The notes: generated from the sequence alone by a model not told the origin. Shown: positions 10,925 through 22,925, counted from the first letter of the stretch. The stretch is 64,000 nt of DNA from Megaustenia siamemsis (GCA_032433765.1 JAVIAB010000051.1:84273973-84337972), one strand, 5' to 3'. Numbers and translations: made by a program.

Positions 10925-12453
10925 AATATATGACTTTGTTGACTTATGTCCCTCTTATCAAGTCTATGACTTTGTTGACCGATGTCCCTCTTATCAAGTC
11001 TATTGCTTTGTTGACCGATGTCCCTCTTATCCATATCAAATCTATGACTTTGTTGACTTATGTCCCTCTTATCAAGTCTATGACATTGTTGACTTATGTC
11101 CCTCTTATCAAGTCTGTGACTTTGTTGACCGATGTCCCTCTTATCCATATCAAATCTATGACTTTGTTGACTTATGTCCCTCTTATCAAGTCTGTGACTT
11201 TGGTGACTCATGTCCCTCTTATCAAGTCTATGACCTTGTTGACTCATGTCCTTCTTATCAAGTCTATGACTTTGTTGACTCATGTCCCTCTTATCACGAC
11301 TATGACTTTGTTGACTTATGTCCCTCTTATCAAGACTATGACTTTGTTGACTCATGTCCTTCTTATCAAGTCTGTGACTTTGGTGACTCATGTCCCTCTT
11401 ATCAAGTCTATGACTTTGTTAACTGATGTCCCTCTTTATCCATATCAAATCTATTACTTTGTTAACTGATGTCCCTCTTTATCCATATCAAATCTATGAC
11501 TTTGTTGACTTATGTCCCTCTTATCAAGTCTGTGACTTTGGTGACTCATGTCCCTCTTATCAAGTCTATGACTTTGTTAACTGATGTCCCTCTTATCCAT
11601 ATCAAATCTATGACTTTGTTGACTCATGTCCCTCTTATCCATATCAAGTCTATGACTTTGTTAACTCATGTCTCTTTTATCCTTATCAAGTCTATGACTT
11701 TGTTAACTCATGTCCCTTTTATCCATATCAAGTCTATGACTTTGTTAACTCATGTCCCTTTTATCCATATCAAGTCTATGACTTTGTTAACTCATGTCCC
11801 TTTTATCCATATCAAGTCTATGACTTTGTTGACTCATGTCCCTTTTATCCATATCAAGTCTATGACTTTGTTAACTCATGTCCCTTTTATCCATATCAAG
11901 TCTATGACTTTGTTAACTCATGTCCCTTTTATCCATATCAAGTCTATGACTTTGTTAACTCATGTCCCTTTTATCCATATCAAGTCTATGACTTTGTTAA
12001 CTCATGTCCCTTTTATCCATATCAAGTCTATGACTTTGTTAACTCATGTCCCTTTTATCCATATCAAGTCTATGACTTTGTTGACTCATGCCCTTATATC
12101 CATATCAAGTCTATGACTTTGTTGACTCATGCCCTTATATCCATATCAAGTCTATGACTTTGTTGACTCATGTCCCTTTTATCCATATCAAGTCTATGAC
12201 TTTGTTGACTCATGCCCTTATATCCATATCAAGTCTATGACTTTGTTGACTCATGCCCTTATATCCATATCAAGTCTATGACTTTGTTGACTCATGTCCC
12301 TTTTATCCATATCAAGTCTATGACTTTGTTGACTCATGCCCTTATATCCATATCAAGTCTATGACTTTGTTGACTCATGCCCTTATATCCATATCAAGTC
12401 TATGACTTTGTTGACTCATGTCCCTTTTATCCATATCAAGTCTATGACTTTGT
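10925..12453. repeat. Minisatellite with 36-, 42- and 41-bp units, about 38 copies
   Basis: The core is ATGACTTTGTTGACTYATGT, followed by a CCCTCTTATC-AAGTCT end. Early copies are 36 bp. Later copies carry six extra bases (CATATC) and are 42 bp. From about 12085 a 41-bp variant (CCCTTATATCC) appears. Because 36 and 42 are multiples of three, frames stay open on both strands (repeated MTLLTYVPLIKS on plus). They collapse where 41-bp units start, which argues against coding function. Confidence 0.95.
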
Positions 12454-13862
12454 GTATATTTACATGTTCGGCTTCTACCTTTTCTATTTGAAGAAGTGAC
12501 AATTCTTGAGCAGGTTAGACTTGCTGCAAGATAATTCATCTCTTAATGTCATTCATTTCGTCGCTAACATAGAATATCCAATCAAGGAGCATCAGTATCA
12601 GATCTCACATACATTTCTGCTTTAGATATTTTATTCTGTTTCCTTCCGAACGTGTAGGATTAATCTGATAATTTACAACATAAAGACTACGGCAATTTAC
12701 GTTATGTAAAATAGTTCCTTTAATTATTGCCGTAAATTATCATAATTGCATTATAATATCTTAGCTATTTGGATTGTAAATTATGGTGAAAAAATCATGG
12801 TTTTGCTGTTAATTACATCGCTAACAAATATGGAGGTCTTCACTCGCACAGACCTCCCGAACATGTTTATGCTGCTCAAACAACGTAGAAAAAGAGAATA
12901 CACGGCGAAGGAAAAGGGAAAAAAACATTTCTAGGGGCGTTGCAAAATCCATAGTCAACTATGACTGACAAAGGTTACTACTATTCACCACGCTTACAGT
13001 TTTTTTTTTTCTTGTATATTAAGGCGCAGCGCGGTGATTTAGGGAGTTTAACACTTTCAGGCTGCTTTGTGTCTTTTTGTATGTTACGATAAACAGCCAA
13101 AAACGTCGTCTTATATGGTTGAACTATTGTTGTCATGGCAATCAAGGAGCTGATTGTAGAAATGACCTACCTGGCTCTCATAAACATTGCAAGGTCGATA
13201 GATACCGTTATACGATTGTAGTAGGTTTGGTCTCCATGGAAACCTATCTATTAATGACAGTTCAAATTATTGGAACTATAAAGCTACTCTAGCCATGGAA
13301 TACCGTGGGTGGTTGCACTCTGACATTCAAATCACTGAGCCGTTGTGTGCTTGTGTCATTAGGGATGTGGTGGCCACCGTTACCTTCTCTGATTACCTGC
13401 CCCTTCTTTAATGTCACTAGGTCGAAGTGTGTACAGATGGTGAAAGTGACTTACTATCATTTCCGGATTCTGCTGGGGATTGGGGGGGGGGGATGTTGTA
13501 ACACTTTCCTGTTAGAGGTACTGCAGTAATAGCTTCTCCACATCTGTAGACTCCACCACTGCAGGAACCATCAACTTGTCTGCTTTCATTCAATTCAACT
13601 TTCATTAATCAAACACAAACCCACTGATACTACCGCTCGTCACATCCAGGTAGATGATTGAAAGATTGCCTTTCATCTATATCTCGATCAATAAATAATA
13701 AGACACGCCCATTTACGTCCCTAGAAGGTAAATAAAATTCAATTCTCGGCCAAGCCTTCTCAATCACCAGACAAATGTCAATTGAGTGAACTGGTTGTTT
13801 TCAACAAAACTGCAGGAAATGACCACAAACCGACGATGGATAATTCTGCCTCCAATGCAAAC
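12454..13862. other. Non-coding; one small inverted repeat
   Basis: Inverted repeats GATAATTTAC (12667-12676) and GTAAATTATC (12732-12741) enclose about 55 bp that contain two more copies of the AATTTAC/GTAAA motif. No gene is recognised. Several short frames lack support. Confidence 0.4.
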
Positions 13863-13875
13863 ACACCTTCTGTCA

Positions 13876-14265
13876 TCATCATCATCATCATCATCATCAT
13901 TGAGTGCCGTCTCCGCATCGAAGGTTAGCTACCATGGAGCGCCATTCCACTCTGTCTCTTGCTTTAATAGTGCAGATTGTCATAGGTTGACTTGTCCATT
14001 TTTTTATGTTACTCGTCGATGTTAGTCTTGGTCTGCCTCTACCTTGTATTTTCCCTTCCAATATTACTTTTATTAGGCTGTTGTGTCTTTTAACATGTCC
14101 CCAAAATTTCATTTGTCTTGTTCTAATTGTGTTTAGTAGTTCTCTTTGCATTTTTAGTTGTTTTAAAACTTCACCGTATGTTTTTTTTTTCTTTCCATCG
14201 AATTCTACCTATTCTTCTATAGATCCACATCTCAAATGCTTCAACTTTCTGTTCTGTTTCACCTG
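13876..14265 (-). mobile_element. 5'-truncated LINE (family F4) with 13-bp target-site duplication
   Basis: The minus frame encodes MKFWGHVKRHNSLIKVILEG, then GKIQGRGRPRLTS, NIKKWTSQPM and DRVEWRSMVANLRCGD. This is the C-terminal tail typical of endonuclease-RT LINEs. The 3' end is an (ATG)n tract at 13876-13901. ACACCTTCTGTCA flanks the insertion perfectly at 13863-13875 and 14266-14278, so both ends are defined. A poly-A/T slip near 14185 shifts the frame of the KLKHLRCGSIEE part. Confidence 0.9.
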
Positions 14266-14505
14266 ACACCTTCTGTCAACAGCCGCTAACCGGTTGAAAA
14301 TTCAACCGAGAAAATTGGAACGAATTTGCAGCTTTGTCTAAGACACGCCACGAGCACAAAAGCATTTCAATGAAAATAAAAGGAGAATTAGCAAGCTTGT
14401 CTTAAACTGTCCCTTGTGCTGCCCTAGAATCAATAAGCCTGATTTAAGATAAGCAACGGCCGTCAGGGGTTGTTGTATGAATATATGAGCAAGCATATTG
14501 AAGAT

Positions 14506-15107
14506 ATTGGCTAAAGCAGCAATGTCTTTCAGAAGCCTTGAAAAGTTGTGGAAATCAAAACTCATTAGCACAAACACAAAACTTAGGCTATTCAAATCAA
14601 ATGTACTATCAACCCTTACGTATGCGTGTGAAAGCTGGAAAACAACAAGAGATATAGAAACAAAGTTGAACGCATTCGAAAATAAATGTCTAAGGAAAAT
14701 ACTTGGTATAGAATGGAACGAATTCAAAACAAACGAGGAAATTAGAGAAATCGCCAATCAACCACTAATATCTTCAGTAATAAAGAAAAGACGATGGTCA
14801 TACGTTGGACATGTGATGAGAAGAGATAATAATCGAATAGCAAAGCAAGCCCTCATATGGGAAACAACAGGTAAAGAAAAAGAGGAAGACCCAGGGAGTC
14901 ACTGAGAAGAACATTGATGAGAGAGGCAAGAGCAGCAGGAATCGGCTCCCTCAATGAGATAGAACTGCTTGCACAGAACAGAGACAGATGGCGAGATTTG
15001 ATAAAATATCTTTAAAGAAAACTGCTAGAACAAAAATTCATATAGGAGAAGGTGTATCTTGGTCTACGCCCTATGGGCCGGTTACGGCTCGAAAGGAATA
15101 GTGTGTG
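14506..15107 (+). mobile_element. 5'-truncated LINE (family F2) with 11-bp target-site duplication
   Basis: The copy starts within the AKAAMSFRSLEKLWKSKLIS region and continues through LTYACESWKTTRDIETKL, KTNEEIREIANQPLISSVI, YVGHVMRRDNNRIAKQAL and, after a frameshift near 14875, NRDRWRDLIKYL with its stop at 15015. The 3' UTR ends CGGCTCGAAAGGAATA. ATATTGAAGAT occurs at 14495-14505 and 15108-15118, exactly abutting both ends. Confidence 0.9.
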
Positions 15108-15249
15108 ATATTGAAGATGCTGGAACTTGAAGAAAGAGTCACAGTGACCAGAGATATAGCGGGGGAAAGTAAGACAATTGAAACAACAAATATTTCAAAC
15201 ACCTCCCTAGAAGAAATAAATAATAGAGACCTCTCAGTCGGAACAGGAA

Positions 15250-16702
15250 GGAAACAGTGGAGGCTAGTCAAAGACATAAACAGTGGAGGCTAGTCTAAGA
15301 GATAAACAGTGGAAACTAGTCAAAGACATAAACAGTGGAGGCTAGTCTAAGACATAAACAGTGGAGGCTACTCAAAGACATAAACAGTGGAGGCTAGTCT
15401 AAGACATAAACAGTGGAGGCTACTCAAAGACATAAACAGTGGATACTAGTCTAAGACATAAACAGTGGAGGCTACTCAAAGACATAAACAGTGGAGGCTA
15501 GTCTAAGACATAAACAGTGGAGACTAGTCAAGGTCATAAACAGTGGAGGATAGACAAAGATATAAACATTGGAGACTAGTCAAGGTAATAAACAGTGGAG
15601 ACTAGACAAAGATATAAACAGTGGAGATTAGTCAAAGACATAAACAGTGGAGACTAGTCTAAGACTATAACAGTGGAGGCTACTCAAAGACATAAACAGT
15701 GGAGACTAGTCAAGGTCATAAGCAGTGGAGGCTAGACAAAGATATAAACATTGGAGGCTAGTCAAAGACATAAACAGTTGAGGCTAATCAAAGACATAAA
15801 CAGTGGAGACTATTCTAAGACATAAACAGTGGAGACTAGTCAAAGACATAAACAGTGGAGACTAGTCAAAGACATAAACAGTGGAGGCTAGTCTAAGACA
15901 TAAACAGTGGAGACTAGTCAAAGACATAAACAGTGGAGACTAGTCAAGGTCATAAGCAGTGGAGGCTAGACAAAGATGTAAACAGAGGAGGCTAGTCTAA
16001 AACATAAACAGTGGAGGCTAGTCAAAGATATAAACAGAGAAGATTAGTCAAAGATATAAACAGTGGGGCTAGTCTAAGACATAAACAGTGGAGGCTAGTC
16101 AAAGATATAAACAGAGGAGATTAGTCAAAGATATAAACAGTGGAGGCTAGTCAAAGACATAAGCAGTGGAGGCTAGTAAAAGACATAAACAGTGGAGGCT
16201 AGTCAAAGACATAAACAGTGGAGGCTACTCAAAGATATAAACAGAGGAGACTAGTCAAAGACATAAACAGTGGAGGCTAGTCTAAGACATAAACAGTGGA
16301 GGCTAATCAGATATAAACAGTGGAGGCTAGTCAAGGGCATAAACAGTGGAGGCTAATCAGACATAAACAGTGGAGGCTAGTCAAAGACATAAACAGTGGA
16401 GGCTAATCAGACGTAAACAGTGGAGGCTAATCAGACATAAACAGTGGAGGCTAGTCAAAGACATAAACAGTGCAGACTAGCCAAGGACATAAACAGTGGA
16501 GGCTAGTCAAAGAGATAAACAGTGGAGGCTAGTCAAAGACATAAACAGTGGAGACTAGTCAAAGATATAAACAGTGGAGGCTAGTCAAAGATATAAACAG
16601 TGGAGGCTAGTCAAAGAAATAAACAGTGGCGGCTAGTCAAGGACATAAACAGTGGAGGCTAGTCAAGGACATAAACAGTGGAGGCTAGTCAGACATAAAC
16701 AA
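15250..16702. repeat. Minisatellite, 26-bp unit, about 55 copies
   Basis: The unit contains ATAAACAGTGGAGGCTAGTC plus AAAGAC. Copies vary (AGACTAGTC, CTAAGAC, AAGGTC) and some are 22 bp (GGCTAATCAGACATAAAC). It is far more heterogeneous than the 35-bp array at 804-2236, so it is probably older. Confidence 0.95.
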
Positions 16703-17384
16703 TGGGAATGTAGAAATAAGAAAATTGATGAACTTGAGAGTGTACAAACTATCTCTGAAAACGTTATGGGGAACAGATTATGACGTCAAAACGTCAGTAA
16801 AGTCCCGTCTTGTTGCTGACCCAGGCTTTGTCTAAATGTCTAAATGTCTAAATGAATAGCAATATTTGACCGCTGAAGAAGAAGAGTCATGGCAACTACT
16901 TACATTTACTTACTGGGCACTAAATGCTCAAGAGCATAACATCAACTCTAAAACAACATACATCACGATATAAGAGGTATTTGTAGCAGTTAGCCACTTT
17001 CTCTAAACCAAGTATTTTATCGGAGAAAATAAAGTGACAAATGAGTGGGTCCGATTAAAAATAACATAAAAAATTAATTGAATCCGAGAAATTCAAAGTA
17101 ACAAATGAGTTAAATCAGAGAAAAATAATGTAACAAATTACTTTCTTGATGGTTTTGGACTGGCCATAGATCAATGAATGATTTCTTTGGGAAATGACAA
17201 AAGAAAGATAAGTTGCATTACGGCCATGCTGAAGTGAACACTGAGATAACCTGTGTGGTCATGCTATGTTGTAGTTGCCAGATTTTACATCCAGGTTCAC
17301 TTTTCAAACGGGAAATGTTCATGATCTGTTAGGTCATATATTTGGTATCGAAAATAATTAGACCTAATATCACGCTTAACTGGC
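16703..17384. other. Non-coding, nothing recognised
   Basis: A short triplication of TCTAAATG sits near 16830. No coding signal was seen. Confidence 0.4.
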
Positions 17385-17386
17385 TA

Positions 17387-19832
17387 TTGGTCGTTTCAAA
17401 TCTAAATGTTCACGATTAACATGAAATATCTCCTCTTTCCCTGCACTTACAAACTTGATTTTTTGCATCTGGCCTTGTTTTTCCAAGGTCCCACCGATTT
17501 CACAAAATTAATGATGTAGGAAGTATGCTTCATCATGAAGCAGCACTTTCCTTTGATCTCAGTGAATTTACGGATCTTTTTGCTCCTGGAGAAAATAATT
17601 TACCGTACATTAATGGAAATCAGCTTCTCGACATAGGCGTCTCTACACAACTTGAAAGTTGGAGGCGTTTATCAACTGTTTACTTTCTATTGTTTACTTT
17701 CTTTAAAATACTATGAGAATGTCAATGTTATAGCCTTTACAGACGGTCTAAAACAAATCAGCGTATAAACAGTTCCATTAATGAAAACTATTTAAACAAT
17801 ATACAACAAAGAATACATTTAAAAAAATTAATTATCCGTTGCGAGCGATAACGAGCATGACATATCAAGCAAAGTTATTGTTTATGGGTACGCATGTGAC
17901 TAAAGAGTCCGATGTAAGCACGGGATCCTCTTCACTGTAAAGAGCTACATTGTTCGTTTTATGTCTTTCCATGTGAATTTCATTATTTTACGTAAACAAG
18001 ACATATGAAAGTGATTTAGTTTCTTTGCATGCCTGCAGTACACATATCAAGAATCTTTACATTTTCAAAACGTTATCAACTTTAGCTAAAGATTGATCAT
18101 GCGGACATATAAAAACGTCCATTATTATTTCATTTATTCTGAATCAGAGGAGTCTAACATATTGATTACTAATCTGGGCTGAACGAACGATAGTCCATCT
18201 TTTTTCCAATAGTCATTTTCTTCTTTTAAGACATGATCTTCACATTTGCACCAAAAATCTTTGTCAATCTGTGATAGAGCAGCATATGTCAGTCCTTTTA
18301 TATCGCATAGTTTAAAACTTGTATTCTCAGCTGCCACCTGCCCTTTAATTTTTGCCCAAACGAGTTCAATGGGTTTAATTGTGGATGATAAGGGGGCAGT
18401 CTCAAGCACGTATGACCATGCTGTTGAATGATTTGTCTATTTGGAATACTTTGGTCTTTTGCGATTTCTTAACAAGTGACAGTAATTCAGGTTTCAAAAA
18501 TCCCTCGTTAAATGGAATTCCTTCCTTTCTTAGCCAAATCTTTATAACATCTTTTGTACTGGTAGATGTAGGAATTTTGTCTTCTTCTGCCACAGCGTTG
18601 TGGTACGACGCGTTGTCCATTACCAGACAGGATGGTCTGTCTAGAATTGGAAGAAGAGTATTTTCAATCCACTCTCTAAATATATGGCATTCATCTCGGT
18701 GTGATAGTCCCTGTTGTCAGTATAATTAGAGGTGAATATAAGTTCTGCATTTTTCACCAACCCTTCTTTTCGGCTGCCTGCATGTGCCATTATAATACGC
18801 TGTCCTTTTCCAGTGGGTACACATCTTTAATACTTCCATCTGATAACTGCCATTCCTTTGCACTTGTGTGGTGAGAATTTATCCAAGATTCATCTAGAAA
18901 TACAATATCATAACCTTGGTTACGCATTTCCCGTACTTCACGTAAATATTTACTCCTCATAGAAACTAAGTGCGGCTTCTCGCAGATGACATTTCTACCA
19001 CTATCGTACTTTCTAAACGTAAAACCGATGCTTCTAACAGTTCTCCATAATGTTGTTTTCGACACAACAATGTCATTTTCTGCTCTCAGTCGAATTTTCA
19101 GTTTTCTTAAAGTCACAATTTCTTTGGAATCGAACATTTTACAAATTGCTCTTCTAATCACTTCCTTGTCAAAACTATCTACTACTTTCTTTCTTCCTAG
19201 CGTCCTAGTCTTGATTGAACTGGACACTCCGTTAGCTTTAAGCACTTGTTTGAAAAAGCGTTTGCTTATACCCAATGCGTGAATAGTTCTCTTTTCTGGC
19301 TTTGAGATGCTTCGATACAGTTTTCCACGCTTAGCTTCTATGCAAAATATTTATACACCTTTATTGCCACTGATTGCAATGTAAGGAACTTTACTTTTAT
19401 ACCATTGACTAACAGATCACAAATTTAGCGAAATTACCCAATAATTAGGATACGCCGTTGCACATAAATCACAACAAAACGACAGGAAATGGGATGCACC
19501 GGATATAAAATTATAACTATGACGCGTTTTATGTGTTTTTTAGTGCTTAAAACAGGGAAATTGGCGCGCATTACGTTCAAGATGACAAGTCCGTGGGTGC
19601 TCACTCATATGAAGCGGTAATTCCTCCAAATATATGGTTTGACCAAAATGCCTTAAATTTTGTATACTTCAAATAAAGAATATTTAAAACTATACGTTTG
19701 TTGGTGAGGAAATTAATGTACTTCTTGGGACCAAAAAATCACAAGACCATATGCAAAATTTCAGCATTATCAATCAATTGGTTGCAGAGATATGGAATTT
19801 TAAACACCTTCAAAATATTTTGAAACGACCTA
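17387..19832 (-). mobile_element. IS630/Tc1/mariner-type DNA transposon, DD82E spacing, decayed
   Basis: The ends are inverted repeats starting TTGGTCGTTTCAAA (17387) and, on the other strand, TAGGTCGTTTCAAA (from 19832). Weaker similarity extends about 110 bp inward (TTTTGCAT, CTTGT, GGTCCCA in the same order). TA lies on both sides (17385-17386 and 19833-19834), the usual target duplication of this superfamily. The minus-strand transposase occupies 18134 to about 19350. The element is therefore delimited without a database. Confidence 0.85.
18134..19350 (-). pseudogene. DDE transposase pseudogene of the DD82E transposon
   Basis: The N-terminal helix-turn-helix region reads KRTIHALGISKRFFKQVL (about 19250-19310). 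The catalytic core has FLDESWINSHHTS (first Asp, codon 18892-18894), VMDNASYHNA (second Asp, codon 18615-18617) and PIELVWAKIKG (Glu, codon 18365-18367). The interval between the second Asp and the Glu is 247 nt, which is 82 codons plus one extra base. Tc1 and mariner have 34. At least two frame breaks, near 18790 and 18400, inactivate it. The reading frame has no Met near its start (stop near 19351), so an upstream exon may be missing or lost. The C-terminus ends at TAA 18134. Confidence 0.85.
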
Positions 19833-19949
19833 TAGTACACCGATAACACGTTTTCATCACACCTCTAACACAAGCAAGCACATATTGATGGATCAACGTA
19901 GATAGCAGCAGACAATAAATATGGATAAATATTGCTTAACATATTTAAT

Positions 19950-20372
19950 ACGGCTATCATTCAATAAGGCTATAATTCAAAAAGGCTACGATTCAATAAA
20001 GCTACAATTCAAAAAGGCTATAATTCAATACGGCTATAATTCAATAAGGCTATAATTCAATAAGGCTAAAATTAAAAAAAGCTATAATTCAATAAGGCTA
20101 TAATTCAATACGGCTATAATTCAATACGGCTATAATTCAATACAGCTATAATTCAATATGGCTATAATTCAATAAGGCTATTTTTCAATAAGGCTATTTT
20201 TTAATAAGGCTATAATTCAAAAAGGCTACGATTCAATAAGGCTGCAATTCAAAACGGCTATAGTTCAATACGGCTATAATTCAAAAAGGCTATAATTCAA
20301 GGAGGCTATAATTCAATAAGGCTATAATTCAGTGCAGCTATAATTCAGAAAAGCTATAATTCAATACGGCTA
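19950..20372. repeat. Minisatellite, 16-bp unit, about 26 copies
   Basis: The unit is GGCTATAATTCAATAA, with variants AAAA, ACGG and TTTTTCAAT. It is AT-rich and non-coding. Confidence 0.93.
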
Positions 20373-20454
20373 TAACTGCTGGAAATGTTTCAAGGAAGCC
20401 CTGAGACGACATGTACCACCAAAGTCCTCAGCTAACATCAGATACCACGAGACA
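20373..20454. other. Spacer between two arrays, possible LINE tail
   Basis: One frame reads CWKCFKEALRRHVPPKSSAN, which could be a fragment of a LINE C-terminus. It is too short to assign. Confidence 0.25.
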
Positions 20455-20862
20455 GTCCAATTTACAATTTCATGTAGTCCAGTTTACAATTTCATGTAGT
20501 CCAGTTTACAATTTCATGTAGACCAATTTACAATTTCATGTAGTCCAGTTTACAATTTCATGTAGTCCAGTTTACAATTTCATGTAGTCCAGTTTACAAT
20601 TTCATGTAGTCCAGTTTACAATTTCATGTAGTCCAGTTTACAATTTCATGTAGTCCAGTCTACAATTTCATGTAGTCCAGTTTACAATTTCATGTAGTCC
20701 AGTTTACAATTTCATGTAGTCCAGTTTACAATTTCATGTACTCCAGTTTACAATTTCATGTGGACCAATTTACAATTTCATGTAGTCCAGTTTACAATTT
20801 CATGTAGTCCAGTTTACAATTTCATGTAGTCCAGTTTACAATTTCATGTAGTCCAGTTTACA
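20455..20862. repeat. Minisatellite, 22-bp unit, about 18 copies
   Basis: The unit contains GTCCAGTTTACAATTTCATG. Two variant copies with GACCAATTTAC lie at about 20520 and 20763, roughly eleven units apart. This suggests block duplication within the array. Confidence 0.93.
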
Positions 20863-21031
20863 TAAACGTCATTAATCGATTTTTTTTGGTATGAAGAGAC
20901 AGGGTGCTATTATGTTTCCGCGTGCTGGCATATAGGAGAAGGACACAATATAAAATACATAAAATATTAAGCGTTATGCGTGGCCTCGAGTAGAGCTGCA
21001 TAGAATATTGTTATATTTACTTTACATGTTG

Positions 21032-21275
21032 GGAACCTCGATAGTGGTTAGTGAACTGGACTACAAAGGACAAGAGGTAGAGTTCGATCCCAATCGACGG
21101 CTCCCGGTTCACCCAGCCTTTAATGGGTACCGGATTTTTTTTCTGGGAAAGTAAAGCGGCACGGGCGTAATACCGACCACATTACAACAAAAATCACGTG
21201 CCGAAGGTCTGTAAAATATATGGTCACTAACGCCATATTCCCTATACGCCACTTGGCGTGACGGGGGCACTTTAC
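21032..21275 (+). mobile_element. tRNA-derived SINE (family S1) with 15-bp target-site duplication
   Basis: The promoter boxes are GATAGTGGTTAGTGAACTGG (A) and GAGTTCGATCCC (B). The body contains AATGGGTACCGGATTTTTTT and GGTCACTAACGCCATATTCC, and ends CACTTGGCGTGACGGGGGCA. TTACTTTACATGTTG flanks it at 21017-21031 and 21276-21290. It is not a functional tRNA, since the acceptor stem is not complemented. Confidence 0.92.
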
Positions 21276-21290
21276 TTACTTTACATGTTG

Positions 21291-21512
21291 CCCTATGGTG
21301 TTAGTGCCCATATTTTTTAAAAAAAAGATCGTCCATACATTATTTTCTGGGTAATGTGGTTCAATATAAATGTCAATGCCATCTATAATTCCTAGAACAA
21401 TCCGCCAGTCATTTAAGGCTGGATGAACCTGGAAGCATTCAATGAGGATTGAACGCGACTACATGTCGTCAGTTCACTAGCCACTGCGCTACCATAGCTC
21501 CATTAAGAACAC
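21291..21512 (-). mobile_element. SINE family S1, minus strand, diverged
   Basis: On the minus strand, TAGCGCAGTGGCTAGTGAAC is followed by GCGTTCAATCCTC, then GGTTCATCCAGCCTTAAATG and CACTAACACCATAGGG. These match the head and body of the neighbouring S1 copies. The 3' end is cut short beside the TSD of the upstream S1 copy. Confidence 0.75.
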
Positions 21513-21547
21513 AGAAGTGACATTTAAATGTTAACTACCACCATATG

Positions 21548-21798
21548 GAGCCGCGATAGCTCAGTGGTTAGTGGACTGGACTACAACGGACAAGGGGTAG
21601 GGTTCGATCCCAATCGACGGCTTCAAGGGTTCACCCAGCCTTAAATGGGTACCGGATTTTTTCTGGGAAAGTAAAGCAGCAGGGGCGTAATACCGACCAC
21701 ATTACCCCAAAAATCATGTGCTGAAGGTCTGTAAAATATAGGGTCACTAACACAATATTTCCCTATACGCCACTTGGCGTGACGGGGGTACTTAACTT
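21548..21798 (+). mobile_element. SINE family S1 with 11-bp near-perfect target-site duplication
   Basis: The head is GAGCCGCGATAGCTCAGTGG and the B box is GGGTTCGATCCC. The body is as in the other copies. ACCACCATATG (21537-21547) and ACCACCAAATG (21799-21809) flank it with one mismatch. Confidence 0.92.
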
Positions 21799-21944
21799 AC
21801 CACCAAATGCCCTTGCGCGGTAAGTTCTTCCTTCTGTGCGCAAGACATAATAAACACCTACATCGTCTGTGTCACGTATAGAACATTGATGAAACAGATG
21901 CATGCATACTGTAACACTAGACCAAGAGAGCTGTCGGTTTTACA

Positions 21945-22925
21945 AATCTACTCCACATTTATTACAAATCTGCTCCATATTTATTACAAATCTGCTCCAC
22001 AACATGTATACATTTACTACAAATCTGCTCTACAAAATGTATACATTTACTACAAATCTGCTCCATATTTATTACAAATCTGCTCCACAACATGTATACA
22101 TTTACTACAAATCTGCTCCACAACATGTATACATTCACTACAAATCTGCTCCACTACGGGTAAACATTTTTTACAAACCTGCTCTACTACAGATAAACAT
22201 TTCTCACAAACGTGCCCCACTGCAGATAAACATTAGTTATAAACCTACTCTACTACAGGTAAACATTAGTTATAAACCTACTCTACTACAGGAAAACATT
22301 TGTTATAAACCTGCTCCAGTACAGGAAAACATTTGTTATAAACCTACTCTACTACAGGTAAACATTTGTTATAAAGTTGCTCCACCACAGGTAAACATTT
22401 GTTATAAACCTGCTCCAGTACAGAAAACATTTGTTATAAACCTGCTCCAGTACAGGAAAACATTTGTTATAAACCTAGTCTACTACAGGTAAACATTTGT
22501 TATAAACCTGTTCCAGTACAGGAAAACATTTGTTATAAACCTGCATCAGTACAGGAAAACATTTGTTATAAACCTGCATCAGTACAGGTAAACATTTGTT
22601 ATAAACCTGCATCAGTACAGGAAAACATTTGTTATAAACCTGCACCAGTACAGGTAAACATTTGTTATAAACCTGCACCAGTACAGGTAAACATTTGTTA
22701 TAAACCTGCACCAGTACAGGTAAACATTTGTTATAAACCTGCACCAGTACAGGTAAACATTTGTTATAAACCTGCACCAGTACAGGTAAACATTTGTTAT
22801 AAACCTGCATCAGTACAGGAAAACATTTGTTATAAACCTGCACCAGTACAGGTAAACATTTGTTATAAACCTGCACCAGTACAGGTAAACATTTGTTATA
22901 AACCTGCACCACTGCAGGTAAACTA
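21945..22925. repeat. Composite minisatellite, 33-bp units (main part) after 30-40-bp units
   Basis: The left part (21945-22160) repeats TTACAAATCTGCTCCA with spacers ATTTA or ACAACATGTATACATTTAC. It grades into a regular 33-bp unit containing AAACATTTGTTATAAACCTG. The 33-bp length keeps both strands open (plus KPAPVQVNICY, minus VYNKCLPVLVQ). These frames are array artefacts. Confidence 0.93.

Noticed and set aside
10891..12116. Long repeat-protein frames on both strands
   Set aside because: Products of 36- and 42-bp units; the frame collapses when 41-bp units appear, so there is no sign of coding selection.
12667..12741. MITE with GATAATTTAC inverted ends
   Set aside because: Only 75 bp, AT-rich, no target duplication and no second copy in the window.
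21032..21110. Functional tRNA gene
   Set aside because: A and B boxes are present, but the acceptor and anticodon stems do not pair and the unit continues into a SINE body with TSDs.
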